Notes under the pieces: model-generated
What the model was told of the DNA's origin: nothing
What the model saw: the letters and a program-made list of their open reading frames with translations, nothing else
Database searches by the model: none
NCBI GenBank assembly: GCA_947058615.1
Contig: CAMSHF010000002.1
Coordinates: forward strand, 124,001-188,000
Reading direction: 5' to 3'
Length of the DNA: 64,000 nucleotides
From: an uncultured Rickettsiella sp.
Lineage (GTDB): Bacteria; Pseudomonadota; Gammaproteobacteria; Diplorickettsiales; Diplorickettsiaceae
Translations under genes and position numbers: made by a program
Part shown: piece by piece, positions 41,816 through 52,101 of the stretch
Layout: every line of letters begins with the position of its first letter
Numbering within the stretch: position 1 is the stretch's first letter

Positions 41816-42226
41816 TTAAGAAAAGTCAGAGGGTAGCGGGTAAGATTGTTGATGATCGAAGGTTGATTTTCCTGTATTTTTGTTTATTAAGTGTAAATCT
41901 TTCTTTTTTGAACCACCTTTAATCTGGTTATTCACTGATGATGGTAATTGTTGGGTCAAATTAGCCAGTTTTTGAATGGGATCCTGACTTACTTTATGAC
42001 CGGCTATATAACCTAGACTAAGGCTCGTAATAAAAAATAATAATGCAAGCAGACCTGTTAATTTAAGTAAAAAAGAAGCCGATCCTTGACTCCCAAAGAC
42101 CGTTTGTGAAGCAGCGCTCCCAAAAGTGGCACCCAACTCAGCACCTTTGCCTTGTTGAATTAGAACTAAGGCAATCAATGCTATTGAAATAAGCACATGC
42201 ATTAAAATTAAAAATTGCTGTAGCAT
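41816..42226 (-). CDS. secG: Preprotein translocase subunit SecG
   Basis: Auxiliary SecYEG subunit. The 136-residue product has two membrane segments (about 4-22 and 54-75) and the conserved cytosolic loop IQQGKGAELGATFGSAASQTVFGSQGSASFL. The tail (about 85-136) is longer than in E. coli and Lys/Ser-rich. It is followed 12 bp later by tRNA-Leu, suggesting co-transcription with tpiA upstream. Confidence 0.94.
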   Translation of the reverse strand: MLQQFLILMHVLISIALIALVLIQQGKGAELGATFGSAASQTVFGSQGSASFLLKLTGLLALLFFITSLSLGYIAGHKVSQDPIQKLANLTQQLPSSVNNQIKGGSKKKDLHLINKNTGKSTFDHQQSYPLPSDFS

Positions 42227-42254
42227 AAATCTTACGTGTTATAGTATAGAAAAA

Positions 42255-43028
42255 TTAAATGGCATTAATAGCCAATGAAGCAAGTACTTCATAGATACAT
42301 AAAAACTCTGTTGCATCTAATGATGCGCCCCCAATTAAGCCACCGTCAATATCAGGCATTCGAAACAGAGCCTCAGCATTGTCAGCTTTAACGCTGCCAC
42401 CATACAGGATAGGTAATTCTTGCGCAAGATCCAGGTCCAAAAATTTAATTTTTTCACGTAAAAAATGGTGAACTTCTTGTGCTTGCTCAGGCTGCGCCGA
42501 TATACCTGTACCAATAGCCCAAACGGGCTCGTAAGCAATAATAGACTGTTTTAAAATCTGCTTATCATATCGAACAATTTTTTCCAACTGGGTTTTTAAC
42601 ACTTCTTGAGTTTGATTGGCTTGCCGTTGTTCTAACGTCTCACCCACGCAAAGGATAGGAATCAAACCTAATTTAATGGCTAAATTAAATTTTCTTGCAA
42701 TTTGCTCATCGGTTTCTCCATAAAATTGACGGCGTTCTGAATGACCTAACAAAACATATCGACAACCAAACTCATACAACATTTGACCTGATATTTCACC
42801 TGTATAGGGCCCCTGTGGTTCAGCAGCCATATTCTGACCTCCCCATTCCAGCTTAGTTTTGTTTAACAACATCTGTGTTTGATCAAGAAAAACATAAGGG
42901 GGGCAAACAATCATAGCAACATCAGGTTGAATTATTTTTTCACGATACTGAATGTTATTTAATAATTGGGTGACAGAAGCTTTGTTGCCATGCATCTTCC
43001 AATTTCCAATGATATATTTTTTACGCAT
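42255..43028 (-). CDS. tpiA: Triosephosphate isomerase
   Basis: Glycolytic TIM barrel of 257 residues. Catalytic Lys is in GNWKMHGN, His in LLGHSERRQ and Glu in AYEPVWAIGTG, followed by the phosphate loops (YGGSVKADNA and GGLIGGASL). It lies 28 bp upstream of secG. Confidence 0.98.
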   Translation of the reverse strand: MRKKYIIGNWKMHGNKASVTQLLNNIQYREKIIQPDVAMIVCPPYVFLDQTQMLLNKTKLEWGGQNMAAEPQGPYTGEISGQMLYEFGCRYVLLGHSERRQFYGETDEQIARKFNLAIKLGLIPILCVGETLEQRQANQTQEVLKTQLEKIVRYDKQILKQSIIAYEPVWAIGTGISAQPEQAQEVHHFLREKIKFLDLDLAQELPILYGGSVKADNAEALFRMPDIDGGLIGGASLDATEFLCIYEVLASLAINAI

Positions 43029-43048
43029 TTAGATTCCTTCTTACACAC

Positions 43049-43312
43049 TCACATTGACAAGTAATTGGCAGTCAGTTTATCACAGTCCGAAGTCAGCAGA
43101 TCGCTATTTTCATCAAGAGAAATTTGATCAATTTTGAAGTTGAAGCGATTAAAAGAAAACCAATTTTTTCTCATTTGCCTAAAAAATTTAAGCATTATGT
43201 TATTAGAACCATGAGAAAAAATCTCTTTTATTTGATCCTTTAGATCTTTTAGCTCAACAAACTCTTGTGTTTTCAATTGACTATAATTAAAAAAATAATC
43301 AAAAAAAACCAT
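43049..43312 (-). pseudogene. Short AT-rich ORF, probable 3' continuation of the 350-residue ORF
   Basis: An 87-residue frame (FFDYFFNYSQLKTQEF...) with no ribosome-binding site. It overlaps the end of the preceding ORF by 14 nt, exactly at a run of eight T residues (minus strand, 43301-43308). Reading one T fewer would join the two frames into a protein of about 435 residues. Either the gene is broken, or slippage at the run restores it. No family recognised. As an independent gene it is unconvincing. Confidence 0.45.
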
Positions 43313-44351
43313 TTAGTATATCGTATTTATCACTCATGGAAAGTCTGCGATTATTGTTTAATACCAAAGGTAGCGTTTTTAATATTAATTTTATTTGATG
43401 ATAAGTAAGTTGAGAAAAAATTTTTTTACACCACAAAGTAAAAAAGTTAAAAGCTTCTACTAACTTATCATGAAAAATATTCCGTTGCATGCGCTTAAAA
43501 AAAATATAACGTAAGATTATGATATAGCCTTTATTTTCATTTTCTAAAAGAATAGATGCAATTTTTTCATTATCTATTTTTTCAACGATACTGTGAATTA
43601 ATTTAGTATAACAATTAATCTTAATTTGGTTTAAATTATCACGCTTAAAGACTAACATCATCCATGCTTCCAAAACATACCAAATAAGACTATAACCTTT
43701 GTGGTAGATTTGAAAACTAAGTATTTTTATTTCAGAAACAGTTATTTTTTTAATAATTTTTTGGGTAATATTGCTTAAATAAATAACTTGTTCAGCATGT
43801 AAATTTTCATAAGCTATTACATACAAAAGTCTTTGAATAACATTAAACCCCGTATCTTGAGTATTGAAACAAAAGTTTGAAAAAGTAAATGGGCTGGCTT
43901 TTTCTAAAAAAAATTCTATTACGTTAGCCATTGCCATAATTCTTTCACTATTTTCTTCAGATTTTACAAAATCAGCGAATGTGAATCTCATTAATTCGTT
44001 TAAAAAAAAATAAGGCCAAGTTAATTCCTGAATTTTGTTATCAACGAAAAGTTGATCCATCGTATCAAAATCAGCCTTCATTATTAATAAATACAGTAGT
44101 TCAAGTAAGCGTTTACTTTGATCAACATTTAAGCATTTATTTTTTATAAAAATGAGCATAGACATTGGAATTACCATAAGATTAAGCTCATTTTTAGTGA
44201 GTAAGAATTTTTGTATCCAAATTGGATTTATCTGCTCTAAATAGGGTTTAATAAACTCAATGTCTGGAATACATAGGCAATAGCCCCTTTTATAAAGTAA
44301 ACCGACTAATATTTTCTGTATCTTTTTTTGATTCTCTATTTGTCTATACAA
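43299..44351 (-). CDS. Very AT-rich protein of unknown function, helical
   Basis: Not recognised. A 350-residue frame starting at a TTG (44351) with only a weak AAGGGA upstream. The predicted protein is rich in Ile, Leu, Phe, Lys and Asn and looks all-helical, reminiscent of helical-repeat proteins. Codon and base use are clearly AT-richer than in the flanking tpiA and nadK genes. It ends at a T8 run that separates it from the next frame. It may be a decaying gene or an acquired effector-like gene. Confidence 0.5.
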   Translation of the reverse strand: MYRQIENQKKIQKILVGLLYKRGYCLCIPDIEFIKPYLEQINPIWIQKFLLTKNELNLMVIPMSMLIFIKNKCLNVDQSKRLLELLYLLIMKADFDTMDQLFVDNKIQELTWPYFFLNELMRFTFADFVKSEENSERIMAMANVIEFFLEKASPFTFSNFCFNTQDTGFNVIQRLLYVIAYENLHAEQVIYLSNITQKIIKKITVSEIKILSFQIYHKGYSLIWYVLEAWMMLVFKRDNLNQIKINCYTKLIHSIVEKIDNEKIASILLENENKGYIIILRYIFFKRMQRNIFHDKLVEAFNFFTLWCKKIFSQLTYHQIKLILKTLPLVLNNNRRLSMSDKYDILNGFF

Positions 44352-44410
44352 AACAACTTCTTTCCCTTTTGTTTTCTTAGTACATGTAATTATCCGGAAA
44401 CCTTATTTTT

Positions 44411-44941
44411 TCAACTGATTCTTAACCACAAGTACCTGCTGTTCTTTAATTCCAACGCTTTCAAAAAATCGTCTAAACGATTATTTGCGGATTTACATGG
44501 ATGGAAAAAATTATATTTGTGAGATTCTAGCGGCCCATAAATTGAAATAGGTGCATTAAAAAGCGATTCGCTCATAAAAAAATCAGCTAATCTTTCTAAT
44601 AATTTATTTATATTTTTGAGAAAGCTATTAAGCAATTTGACTTTAGAATAAGGTAAGTTAATTAATTGATCCTTTAATTTTGTTAGATTAACTTGAAATC
44701 TTTCGCTCGTTTCTTTTAGTAAAGCAGGAGATTCTTTTTTTGAACAAAAACAAAACATTAATTGATCCAGTTTGATATTTTCTCTATTTAATTTATCCCA
44801 ATCAGAAGTTAAAGTTTGAATTAAGCCTTGAGTTTCATCACTTAAATCAATTTTAGTTGAAAGCTTAACAAGTTCTTTGTCTAAACGCTCCCATCTATAT
44901 ATAACTTCACACAGTTTCTTATTCGGTATCTGCACAGTCAA
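44411..44941 (-). CDS. Very AT-rich protein of unknown function downstream of nadK
   Basis: Not recognised. A 176-residue helical, Leu/Lys-rich frame that starts (TTG at 44941) 23 bp after nadK, without a clear ribosome-binding site. Its composition is like that of the 350-residue ORF 60 bp further on, but in another frame with stops between, so the three ORFs of 43.0-44.9 kb could be remains of one or two genes. Confidence 0.45.
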   Translation of the reverse strand: MTVQIPNKKLCEVIYRWERLDKELVKLSTKIDLSDETQGLIQTLTSDWDKLNRENIKLDQLMFCFCSKKESPALLKETSERFQVNLTKLKDQLINLPYSKVKLLNSFLKNINKLLERLADFFMSESLFNAPISIYGPLESHKYNFFHPCKSANNRLDDFLKALELKNSRYLWLRIS

Positions 44942-44964
44942 TGTCTGTTTATTGTTAATAATTA

Positions 44965-45858
44965 TTAGTTGAATGGGCTATGGTTATGTTTATGCCAATG
45001 TAACTTGGAGCGTAAAGTTTCAAAATAATTATAATCTAAGGGATGAATTAATCGGAGAGATTTAGCATTTTTTTGAATACTAATATTAGCCCCTACCGGT
45101 ACTGAGATTCGCTCTTGACCGTCACAACTTAACCAGGGTGCAGCCATGCTATGTGTATCGACATGAATGACAATTCGACTTTTTGCTGAAACAACGATAG
45201 GCCTTGCACTTAAGGTATGTGGAAACATAGGTACTAATACTATCGCTTCGAGTTGTGGGTATAAAATCGGCCCCCCGCCTGATAAGGCATACGCCGTTGA
45301 GCCTGTTGGTGTTGCCACGATTAAACCATCCGCTTGTTGAGCACATACGAATTGATCATCAATCATAATAGAAAATTCAATCATACGGGCCACATTACCT
45401 GGTGTTAACACCACTTCATTTAAAGCAATACCTGCCTGCTGTTTATCTAGTTGCACGGTAATAGTCGCATTAAGTAAAAAACGCTTTTCTTCTTGATAAT
45501 TCCCGCTTAATACTTCGCCAATCTTCTTTTCTAAATCCTGAGGATGAATATCAGTAAGAAAACCGAGACGGCCTCGATTCACTCCTAACACCGGCGTATT
45601 ATGTTTTACCGCACTATGAGCCGCATTGATAAGACTGCCATCACCACCCACGACAATCAGTAGATCCACTTTTTGTGCTAATTGATCGCGCTTAGCCGAA
45701 GTCAATTGACGATTTTTAAAACAATGTGTGGTTTCTTCTTCAACCAATACTTCGTAATGATGAGATTGCAGATAATCGAATACGGCAATGAGTGTATCAC
45801 TCACATCCTTCATTCCCTGTCTTCCGATCAAACCAATAGTTGCAAAAATTTTACTCAT
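44965..45858 (-). CDS. nadK: NAD kinase
   Basis: Phosphorylates NAD to NADP. The 297-residue enzyme has the GGDGS motif (VVGGDGSLINAAH), NRGRLGFLTD, and the NAD-binding TPTGSTAYALSGGGPI segment. It is divergent from grpE across a 332-bp spacer, the same arrangement as in E. coli. Confidence 0.96.
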   Translation of the reverse strand: MSKIFATIGLIGRQGMKDVSDTLIAVFDYLQSHHYEVLVEEETTHCFKNRQLTSAKRDQLAQKVDLLIVVGGDGSLINAAHSAVKHNTPVLGVNRGRLGFLTDIHPQDLEKKIGEVLSGNYQEEKRFLLNATITVQLDKQQAGIALNEVVLTPGNVARMIEFSIMIDDQFVCAQQADGLIVATPTGSTAYALSGGGPILYPQLEAIVLVPMFPHTLSARPIVVSAKSRIVIHVDTHSMAAPWLSCDGQERISVPVGANISIQKNAKSLRLIHPLDYNYFETLRSKLHWHKHNHSPFN

Positions 45859-45915
45859 AACGTTTGTTTCACGTAAAAAAGATTGGCTATACTCATTACA
45901 GTTGGACTTCGGACA

Positions 45916-46024
45916 GGTACCGAATCATACAACAATCTGGAATTTCAGAAAGGTTGTAAGGAACGGCAGCGTAGACCAAAACTCTAGAGCGAAGCATATA
46001 TCCTGGTCGAAACTACCAAGGGAG
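45916..46024 (+). repeat. Dispersed intergenic repeat, copy C
   Basis: Lies in the nadK-grpE spacer. The segment from TACCGAATCATAC through GGTTGTAAGGAACGGCAGCG and AGAGCGAAGCATAT lines up in order with copy A (ACCGAAG..., GGATTGCGGGTTGAG.GGCAG, AAGTGCGAAGAGTAT). It is strongly diverged. The rest of the spacer holds the grpE promoter. Confidence 0.4.
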
Positions 46025-46090
46025 TCAACCAATATATCTGCCTATTCAATTATTTTTTTAGTTAAGTTTTATTTTCCTGAAACTTATGCC

Positions 46091-46119
46091 CTTGAATCCA
46101 AGCATTTGAGTCTCCATAT
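46091..46119 (+). promoter_or_regulatory. Sigma-32 type heat-shock promoter of grpE
   Basis: CTTGAA (46091-46096), a 15-base spacer and CTCCATAT (46112-46119) closely match the sigma-32 consensus CTTGAA-N13/15-CCCCATnT. It lies 72 bp upstream of the grpE ATG. This fits heat-shock control of grpE-dnaK-dnaJ. Confidence 0.7.
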
Positions 46120-46190
46120 TTTATTTATTGTGCCTCTATTCTAATTATTGAGTAGGTATTTTTTACTTTAAAAATGGGAGCCTTTCAGAA

Positions 46191-46838
46191 ATGACCAAAA
46201 AAGAGACCTCTAAAAAATCCACTTGGGAAAAGCTCAATATTGCAGCAAAAAAAGACTCCTCTAAACCGACTAATGAAAAAACGCCCCCCTCTACAGAAAA
46301 CGAAAAGCTAGAAGAGGAACAACTAATAACCAGTCCCTCTTATAAAGCGCTAGAAGCGCAGTTAATTAAAACAGAAAATCAACTTAATGAAGTTAAAAAC
46401 CAATTCGCCAAGCTTGAAGAACAAAAAATTTATCAGTTGGCCGAGATGGATAATATCCAACGTCGTAGTAAACGTGATGTTGAAAATGCGTATAAATTTT
46501 CATTAGAAAAATTCATTAAAGAACTGCTGCCTATAAAAGATAGTTTAGAAGCAGCGCTCAATCATGTCGAAACGAAAGAACAAGATGCCGCCTTATCTGG
46601 CATCCAGCTTACGCTTAAACAGCTACAAAGCCTATTAGAAAAGCACGGCGTAAAACCAATAGAACCGACTGGCCAGCCCTTTGACTCCCATTTTCATGAG
46701 GCCATGCTTATAGAAGAAAATGCTGAATTTGCACCGAATACTATTATTAAAGTTCTGCAAAAAGGTTATTTGCTCCATGAAAGGCTTATTCGGCCTGCTC
46801 GAGTTGTAGTCTCGAAAGCTAAAGAAAAAACTTCATGA
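46191..46838 (+). CDS. grpE: Nucleotide exchange factor GrpE
   Basis: Releases ADP from DnaK. The 215-residue product has a charged, disordered N terminus (about 1-60), a long dimerising coiled coil (about 60-130) and the conserved C-terminal beta domain (PIEPTGQPFDSHFHEAM...VLQKGYLLHERLIRPARVVVSK). It is the first gene of the chaperone cluster. Confidence 0.97.
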   Translation: MTKKETSKKSTWEKLNIAAKKDSSKPTNEKTPPSTENEKLEEEQLITSPSYKALEAQLIKTENQLNEVKNQFAKLEEQKIYQLAEMDNIQRRSKRDVENAYKFSLEKFIKELLPIKDSLEAALNHVETKEQDAALSGIQLTLKQLQSLLEKHGVKPIEPTGQPFDSHFHEAMLIEENAEFAPNTIIKVLQKGYLLHERLIRPARVVVSKAKEKTS

Positions 46839-46846
46839 TTTTATAT

Positions 46847-46875
46847 CTTGAAAATCCAACCTTGTAACCCAACCT
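46847..46875 (+). promoter_or_regulatory. Possible second sigma-32 promoter ahead of dnaK
   Basis: CTTGAA (46847-46852) is followed after 15 bases by CCCAACCT (46868-46875), a weaker match to the sigma-32 -10 element. It lies in the 121-bp grpE-dnaK spacer. Confidence 0.4.
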
Positions 46876-46959
46876 TAGTAGGAGTTATTAATTTTTAATC
46901 GACAATTCACATTTTTAACTTATTAAATATCAGTAAAGTAAGCTAACGCGGAGAAATTT

Positions 46960-48954
46960 ATGGCAAGTGCACAACCAAACCCAACTGCTGTCCTCGGCAT
47001 CGATTTGGGAACGACCAATTCCTGTATGGCTGTTATGGAAGGCGCAAAGGCAAGAGTAATCAATAACATCGAAGGTCAGACAACTACCCCTTCTGTTGTT
47101 TTTTACAACGCTAAAAAAGAAGGAGATATCAAAGAAAATAAAATAGGAATGCCTGCAAAACGCCTTGCCCTTACTAATCCTGAACAAGTCCTTTATGCAA
47201 TCAAACGTTTAATAGGTCGAAAATTTGATGATCCTGAGGTCCAAAAAGATATCAAAATGGTGCCCTATAAAATAGTTCCTGCTAAAAATGGAGATGCTTG
47301 GGTAGAAGTACAAGGCAAGAAACTATCACCTCAAGAAATTTCAGCACAAATCTTAATGAAATTAAAAAAAGATGCTGAAACCTATTTAGGCCATGCAGTT
47401 AATGAAGCCGTGATTACGGTCCCTGCTTATTTCAATGACTCACAACGTCAAGCGACTAAAGATGCGGGACGGATTGCGGGACTCAATGTTTCACGTATTA
47501 TCAATGAGCCCACTGCAGCTGCTCTCGCTTATGGGTTAGATAAAAATCCTGGAGATACGAAAATAGCAGTTTATGACTTAGGTGGGGGTACTTTTGACAT
47601 TTCCATTATTGACATCGCTAATGTTGATGGTGAACGTCAGTTTGAAGTATTGGCTACTAATGGTGATACCTTTTTAGGAGGAGAGGATTTCGACCTACGT
47701 GTTATTAATTATTTAGTCGATGAATTTAAAAAGGAACAAGGGATTGATTTACATAATGACCTTTTGGCTTTACAGCGATTAAAAGAAGCGGCTGAAAAAG
47801 CAAAGATTGAGCTATCCTCAGCCGAAGAAACAGATATTAGTCTCCCTTACATTACGGCTGACAGCAATGGTCCCAAGCACTTACATATTAAGCTAACTCG
47901 CGCGAAATTAGAGTCGCTAGTAGAAGACTTGATTAAACGCACTAAAAAACCTTGCGAAGACGCCATTAAAGATGCCAAAATCTCTCTCGATGAAATATCG
48001 CAAATTATCTTGGTCGGCGGACAAACCCGCATGCCTAAAGTGCGAAAATTTGTTGAAGATCTCTTTGGGAAAAAACCACTCACTAGCGTCAATCCAGATG
48101 AAGCGGTGGCTATTGGCGCAGCTATTCAAGGAGGTGTGTTATCTGGTAATGTTAAAGACGTACTCTTATTAGATGTCACTCCACTCTCATTAGGTATAGA
48201 AACCTTAGGTGGCGTAATGACTAAATTAATCGAAAGAAATACCACCATTCCAACAAAGAAAAGCCAAGTGTTTTCAACAGCAGAGAACAATCAACCTGCC
48301 GTTACTATCCATGTACTGCAAGGTGAACGTGAAATGGCTTCGGCGAATAAAACATTAGGGCGTTTTGATCTCACTGACATTCCCCCTGCTCCACGTGGCA
48401 CACCACAGATCGAAGTTATTTTTGATATCGATGCAAATGGAATTATTAATGTGTCTGCTAAAAATAAAGCCACTGGAAAAGAACAAAAGATCGTCATCAA
48501 ATCCGGAAGTGGTTTATCTGAAGAAGATATTAAAAAAATGATCAAAGATGCCGAAATTCATGCGGCTGAAGATCGCAAATTCCATGAGCTTGTTAAAGCG
48601 CGTAATGATGCAGACGCTTTGATTCACACTTCGAGCAAAGCAATCACTGATGCCGGTGACAAGCTTAATGCTGCTGAAAAATCTCAGCTAGAAAAAGCAA
48701 TAGAAGACTTGAAAGAAGCGATCAAAGGCACTGATAAGGACGACATAGATGCTAAACTTAAAGAGCTAACCGAGCTCTCTAACAAAATGGCCGATCGCCT
48801 CTATGCACAGCCGAATACTGAAGCAGGGGATAATACCGGAAGTCAAACTGACACTGCTCAAGACAGTACTAAAGACAATAAAGACGATGTTGTTGATGCG
48901 GTATTCGAAGAAGTTAAAGATAAAGATAAAAAAGACGATAAGGATAAAAAGTAA
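46960..48954 (+). CDS. dnaK: Molecular chaperone DnaK (Hsp70)
   Basis: ATP-driven chaperone of 664 residues. The nucleotide-binding domain shows [31 protein letters not shown] and [11 protein letters not shown]; the substrate-binding domain follows (about 400-510). The lid ends in an extended acidic, Asp/Lys-rich tail (about 620-664). The product is about 25 residues longer than E. coli DnaK, mostly from the N-terminal ASAQPNPTA and this tail. It is followed by a 15-bp hairpin before dnaJ. Confidence 0.98.
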   Translation: MASAQPNPTAVLGIDLGTTNSCMAVMEGAKARVINNIEGQTTTPSVVFYNAKKEGDIKENKIGMPAKRLALTNPEQVLYAIKRLIGRKFDDPEVQKDIKMVPYKIVPAKNGDAWVEVQGKKLSPQEISAQILMKLKKDAETYLGHAVNEAVITVPAYFNDSQRQATKDAGRIAGLNVSRIINEPTAAALAYGLDKNPGDTKIAVYDLGGGTFDISIIDIANVDGERQFEVLATNGDTFLGGEDFDLRVINYLVDEFKKEQGIDLHNDLLALQRLKEAAEKAKIELSSAEETDISLPYITADSNGPKHLHIKLTRAKLESLVEDLIKRTKKPCEDAIKDAKISLDEISQIILVGGQTRMPKVRKFVEDLFGKKPLTSVNPDEAVAIGAAIQGGVLSGNVKDVLLLDVTPLSLGIETLGGVMTKLIERNTTIPTKKSQVFSTAENNQPAVTIHVLQGEREMASANKTLGRFDLTDIPPAPRGTPQIEVIFDIDANGIINVSAKNKATGKEQKIVIKSGSGLSEEDIKKMIKDAEIHAAEDRKFHELVKARNDADALIHTSSKAITDAGDKLNAAEKSQLEKAIEDLKEAIKGTDKDDIDAKLKELTELSNKMADRLYAQPNTEAGDNTGSQTDTAQDSTKDNKDDVVDAVFEEVKDKDKKDDKDKK

Positions 48955-48960
48955 GCCGCT

Positions 48961-48997
48961 CTCCTTATTACTGGCTAAAAAGGCCAGTAATAAGGAG
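48961..48997 (+). terminator. Strong hairpin between dnaK and dnaJ
   Basis: A perfect 15-bp stem (ctccttattactggc, 48961-48975, with its complement 48983-48997) and a 7-base loop begin 6 bp after the dnaK stop. It has no immediate U-run. It probably acts as a partial terminator or mRNA 3' protector that keeps dnaJ expression below dnaK. Confidence 0.6.
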
Positions 48998-49089
48998 CAA
49001 ATAAATACATTCTATTTTTTAAAAAATCTTAAAAATTTATTCCTTAGCATGCAAGGACGCTAAGGGGATTTATCTTTGGTTCTTAACCT

Positions 49090-50238
49090 ATGGCAAAAAA
49101 AACTGATTATTATGAAACACTCGGTATATCACGTAGCGCTACCGACAAAGAAATAAAAGAAGCCTATCGAAAATTAGCGAAGAAATATCATCCCGACAAA
49201 TATCATTCTGCTGAAAGCCAATCAGAAAAAGCGGCGGCTGAAGAAAAATTCAAAGAGGTTAATGAAGCTTACGGAGTTTTATCTGATAATAAAAAACGCA
49301 CGGCTTATGATCAATTTGGTCATGCCGGTGTAGATGCGACTGGGATGGGAGGGGCACAAAGCACACATGGATTTAACTTTAATGATGTCTTCGGCGATAT
49401 TGGTGATGTTTTTGGCAATATTTTCGGTAATCGTAGCGGGTCTCAACAAAGCCAGCGTGCACAACGCGGTGCCGATTTACGCTATACTTTAGAGTTGGAT
49501 TTAGAATCCGCAATTCATGGAACCACTGTACAAATTCGTATTCCGCGTCTTGTGACTTGTAAAAGCTGTCAAGGAACAGGCGCGCGTAAAGGAACTAAAC
49601 CCACTTTTTGTAAAACCTGTGAAGGCCAGGGACAAGTTCGAATTCAACAAGGTTTCTTTACGATTCAACAAACCTGTCCCGATTGCCACGGTGAAGGACA
49701 GATTGTTACGGATCCTTGTCCAGATTGTCGTGGGCAAGGTCAAATTCAAGAAACCAAGACTTTATCTGTAAAAATCCCCGCTGGTATCGACGAAGGGAAT
49801 CGAATTCGTTTATCTGGGGAAGGCGAAGCCGGAAGTCGTGGTGCATCTGCCGGTGATCTTTATGTGCAAATTCATTTAAAACCACATCCCCTATTTAAAC
49901 GCGAAGGGAATCATTTATATTGTGATGTCCCCATTAACATGACGCTTGCATCACTCGGTGGCAATACACAGATACCTACTTTAGAGGGTATGGTCAACCT
50001 GCGTATCCCCGCTGAAACGCAAAGTGGAAAGATATTACGTTTGCGTGGTAAAGGGGTCCCTGGACGCCCTGGTGTAAATGGGGATTTACTTTGCCGTGTT
50101 ATTGTAGAGACACCCATTAATCTGAGCGAAGCGCAAAAGGAATTACTCATTGCACTTAACAAAGAGTTACAAGATGATAACCACTACCCTAAAGCGCGAC
50201 TATGGTTTGAGAATGTAAGAAAATTTTTCCGAAAATAA
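49090..50238 (+). CDS. dnaJ: Co-chaperone DnaJ (Hsp40)
   Basis: Stimulates DnaK ATPase and delivers substrates. The 382-residue product has the full class A layout: J domain with HPD (KKYHPDKY, about 33), Gly/Phe-rich linker (about 75-120), four CxxCxGxG-type zinc repeats ([32 protein letters not shown]) and the C-terminal substrate domain. Confidence 0.98.
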   Translation: MAKKTDYYETLGISRSATDKEIKEAYRKLAKKYHPDKYHSAESQSEKAAAEEKFKEVNEAYGVLSDNKKRTAYDQFGHAGVDATGMGGAQSTHGFNFNDVFGDIGDVFGNIFGNRSGSQQSQRAQRGADLRYTLELDLESAIHGTTVQIRIPRLVTCKSCQGTGARKGTKPTFCKTCEGQGQVRIQQGFFTIQQTCPDCHGEGQIVTDPCPDCRGQGQIQETKTLSVKIPAGIDEGNRIRLSGEGEAGSRGASAGDLYVQIHLKPHPLFKREGNHLYCDVPINMTLASLGGNTQIPTLEGMVNLRIPAETQSGKILRLRGKGVPGRPGVNGDLLCRVIVETPINLSEAQKELLIALNKELQDDNHYPKARLWFENVRKFFRK

Positions 50239-50310
50239 AACCGAAACTCGAAAAATGGGATTAAAAAAGGTATGATTGGTCTCATAGCAGTTAAATTTTT
50301 GCAAGACACC

Positions 50311-50412
50311 TTCATGTTGAGCAACCGGATATATTTCAGATACATAAGGGTTACCTATTGAGAGGTCACTGATTCAAGTGTGAAGAATACATCAATAATT
50401 CACTATGGACGC
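50311..50412 (+). repeat. Dispersed intergenic repeat, copy B
   Basis: Occupies the dnaJ-greA spacer. GAGCAACCGGATATAT, ATACATAAGGGTT, TTGAGAGG and CAAGTGTGAAGAATA line up in order with copy A (AACAACCGAAGTGTAT, ATACATGAGGATT, TTGAGTGG, TAAGTGCGAAGAGTA). A gap of about 7 bases is needed in the middle. Confidence 0.45.
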
Positions 50413-50449
50413 TGAAAAAAGATCTAATAAGCAAAGCTAGAGAGAAATC

Positions 50450-50926
50450 ATGAAAAAAGTTCCTATGACTATCAGCGGTGCTGAAACTTTAAAGGAAGAG
50501 CTTCGACAACTAAAAACTATAAAACGGCCGCAAGTTATTGAGGCTATTGCTGAAGCGCGTGCTCATGGTGACCTTAAAGAAAATGCGGAATATCACGCTG
50601 CCAAAGAATCGCAAAGCTTTATCGAAGGTCGTATCACGGAGATCGAAAATAAATTAGCCAGTGCTCAAGTAATTGACGTCACTAAAATAAATAATCAAGG
50701 AAAAGTCATTTTTGGTTCGACCCTACATCTGATTAACACTCAAACAAAGGAAGAAATGATTTATCGAATCGTTGGTGAAGACGAAGCCGATATCAAACAT
50801 GCTAAAATATCGGTCGCCTCTCCAATGGCCCGTGCATTAATTGGCAAAGAAGAAGGCGATAATGTCGACGTCCAAACCCCCTCAGGTTTGCTAAATTTAG
50901 AAATCGATAAAGTGGAGTATATCTAA
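50450..50926 (+). CDS. greA: Transcription elongation factor GreA
   Basis: Rescues backtracked RNA polymerase by promoting transcript cleavage. The 158-residue product has the N-terminal coiled-coil hairpin with the acidic tip ([22 protein letters not shown]) and the C-terminal FKBP-like domain ending [28 protein letters not shown] precedes the ATG. Confidence 0.97.
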   Translation: MKKVPMTISGAETLKEELRQLKTIKRPQVIEAIAEARAHGDLKENAEYHAAKESQSFIEGRITEIENKLASAQVIDVTKINNQGKVIFGSTLHLINTQTKEEMIYRIVGEDEADIKHAKISVASPMARALIGKEEGDNVDVQTPSGLLNLEIDKVEYI

Positions 50927-51166
50927 TTTCTAAAAAAATTTATTTTTTTATGACATTTAAGCCCCTCACAAAGTTTTCTTTTAAATAAATAATGACCTCT
51001 TTTTATCTTTATTTTTTAGCTAAGTTAACATCGAGCTTCCGTGAATCAATGTTAGTGCCAAGAGCTCGCTAATACACTAGTTAATTTTTCAAATTGCTAA
51101 CAAACTTAAAAAGTAAATAAATAGCCTTTTTAAACATAATTTTTATCTTAAATTTTTACTTGGAAT
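50927..51166. other. 240-bp convergent spacer (greA / thyA)
   Basis: Very AT-rich, with no credible ORF, no recognisable RNA and no well-formed terminator seen on either strand. Confidence 0.5.
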
Positions 51167-51961
51167 CTAAACCGCTACCACGGCTTTAATTGTTGGATGA
51201 TATTTATAATCAATTAATGAAAAATCATCAAAAACATAATCAAAGAGTGATTCCGGTTTGCGTAGAATATTTAACTGCGGAGCGATATAAGGCTGCCTAG
51301 ATAGCTGACAATGAACTTGCTTAAGGTGATTACTATATATATGGCAATCACCTCCTGTCCAAATAAACTCACCCACCTGTAAATTACACTGTTGTGCAAT
51401 CATATGGGTTAATAATGCATAAGAAGCTATATTAAATGGCACGCCTAAAAAAGCATCGGCACTACGTTGATATAGCTGACAAGAAAGCCGTGAGTTAACC
51501 ACATAAAATTGAAACAATAAGTGGCAAGGGGGTAACGCCATTTTTTCGAGCTCGCCAACATTCCAAGCGCTCACAATTAAGCGCCGTGAATCTGGATTCA
51601 TTTTTATTTGTTTTATTAGCTGACTCATCTGATCAATCGTTTTATGGTCTGTTGTTGGCCAGGATCGCCATTGCCTGCCATAAATAGGTCCTAAATTACC
51701 TGTTGAATCAGCCCATTCATCCCAAATAGTAACTTGATGATTATTTAAGTAACGAATGTTGGTATCACCGCGTAAAAACCACAACAATTCATAAATAATA
51801 CTTTTTAAATGCAATTTTTTTGTTGTAACAAGCGGAAAGCCGTGATTCAAATCAAAACGCATTTGATAGGCAAAAGTACTGAGTGTACCTGTTCCCGTTC
51901 TATCGGTTTTAACCTGGCCCTTATTAAGAATATGCTTTAGAAAATCTAAATAGACGTGCAT
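51167..51961 (-). CDS. thyA: Thymidylate synthase
   Basis: Makes dTMP from dUMP with methylene-tetrahydrofolate. The 264-residue enzyme is the E. coli length. The catalytic Cys lies in [13 protein letters not shown]; the arginine and nucleotide-binding segments ([20 protein letters not shown] and [18 protein letters not shown]) are intact. Confidence 0.98.
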   Translation of the reverse strand: MHVYLDFLKHILNKGQVKTDRTGTGTLSTFAYQMRFDLNHGFPLVTTKKLHLKSIIYELLWFLRGDTNIRYLNNHQVTIWDEWADSTGNLGPIYGRQWRSWPTTDHKTIDQMSQLIKQIKMNPDSRRLIVSAWNVGELEKMALPPCHLLFQFYVVNSRLSCQLYQRSADAFLGVPFNIASYALLTHMIAQQCNLQVGEFIWTGGDCHIYSNHLKQVHCQLSRQPYIAPQLNILRKPESLFDYVFDDFSLIDYKYHPTIKAVVAV

Positions 51962-52101
51962 CAGAACTTTAATCTAAAACATTCGAGTCTAGACTATGTT
52001 CAGCTAAAATTGAAGCCTTCACTATTCTGCGATACTATACCGCTCAATATTGAAGAGCTACTTTGGCCTCCCAATAAAAATATTCGTTTAGTTTTAAAAT
52101 T

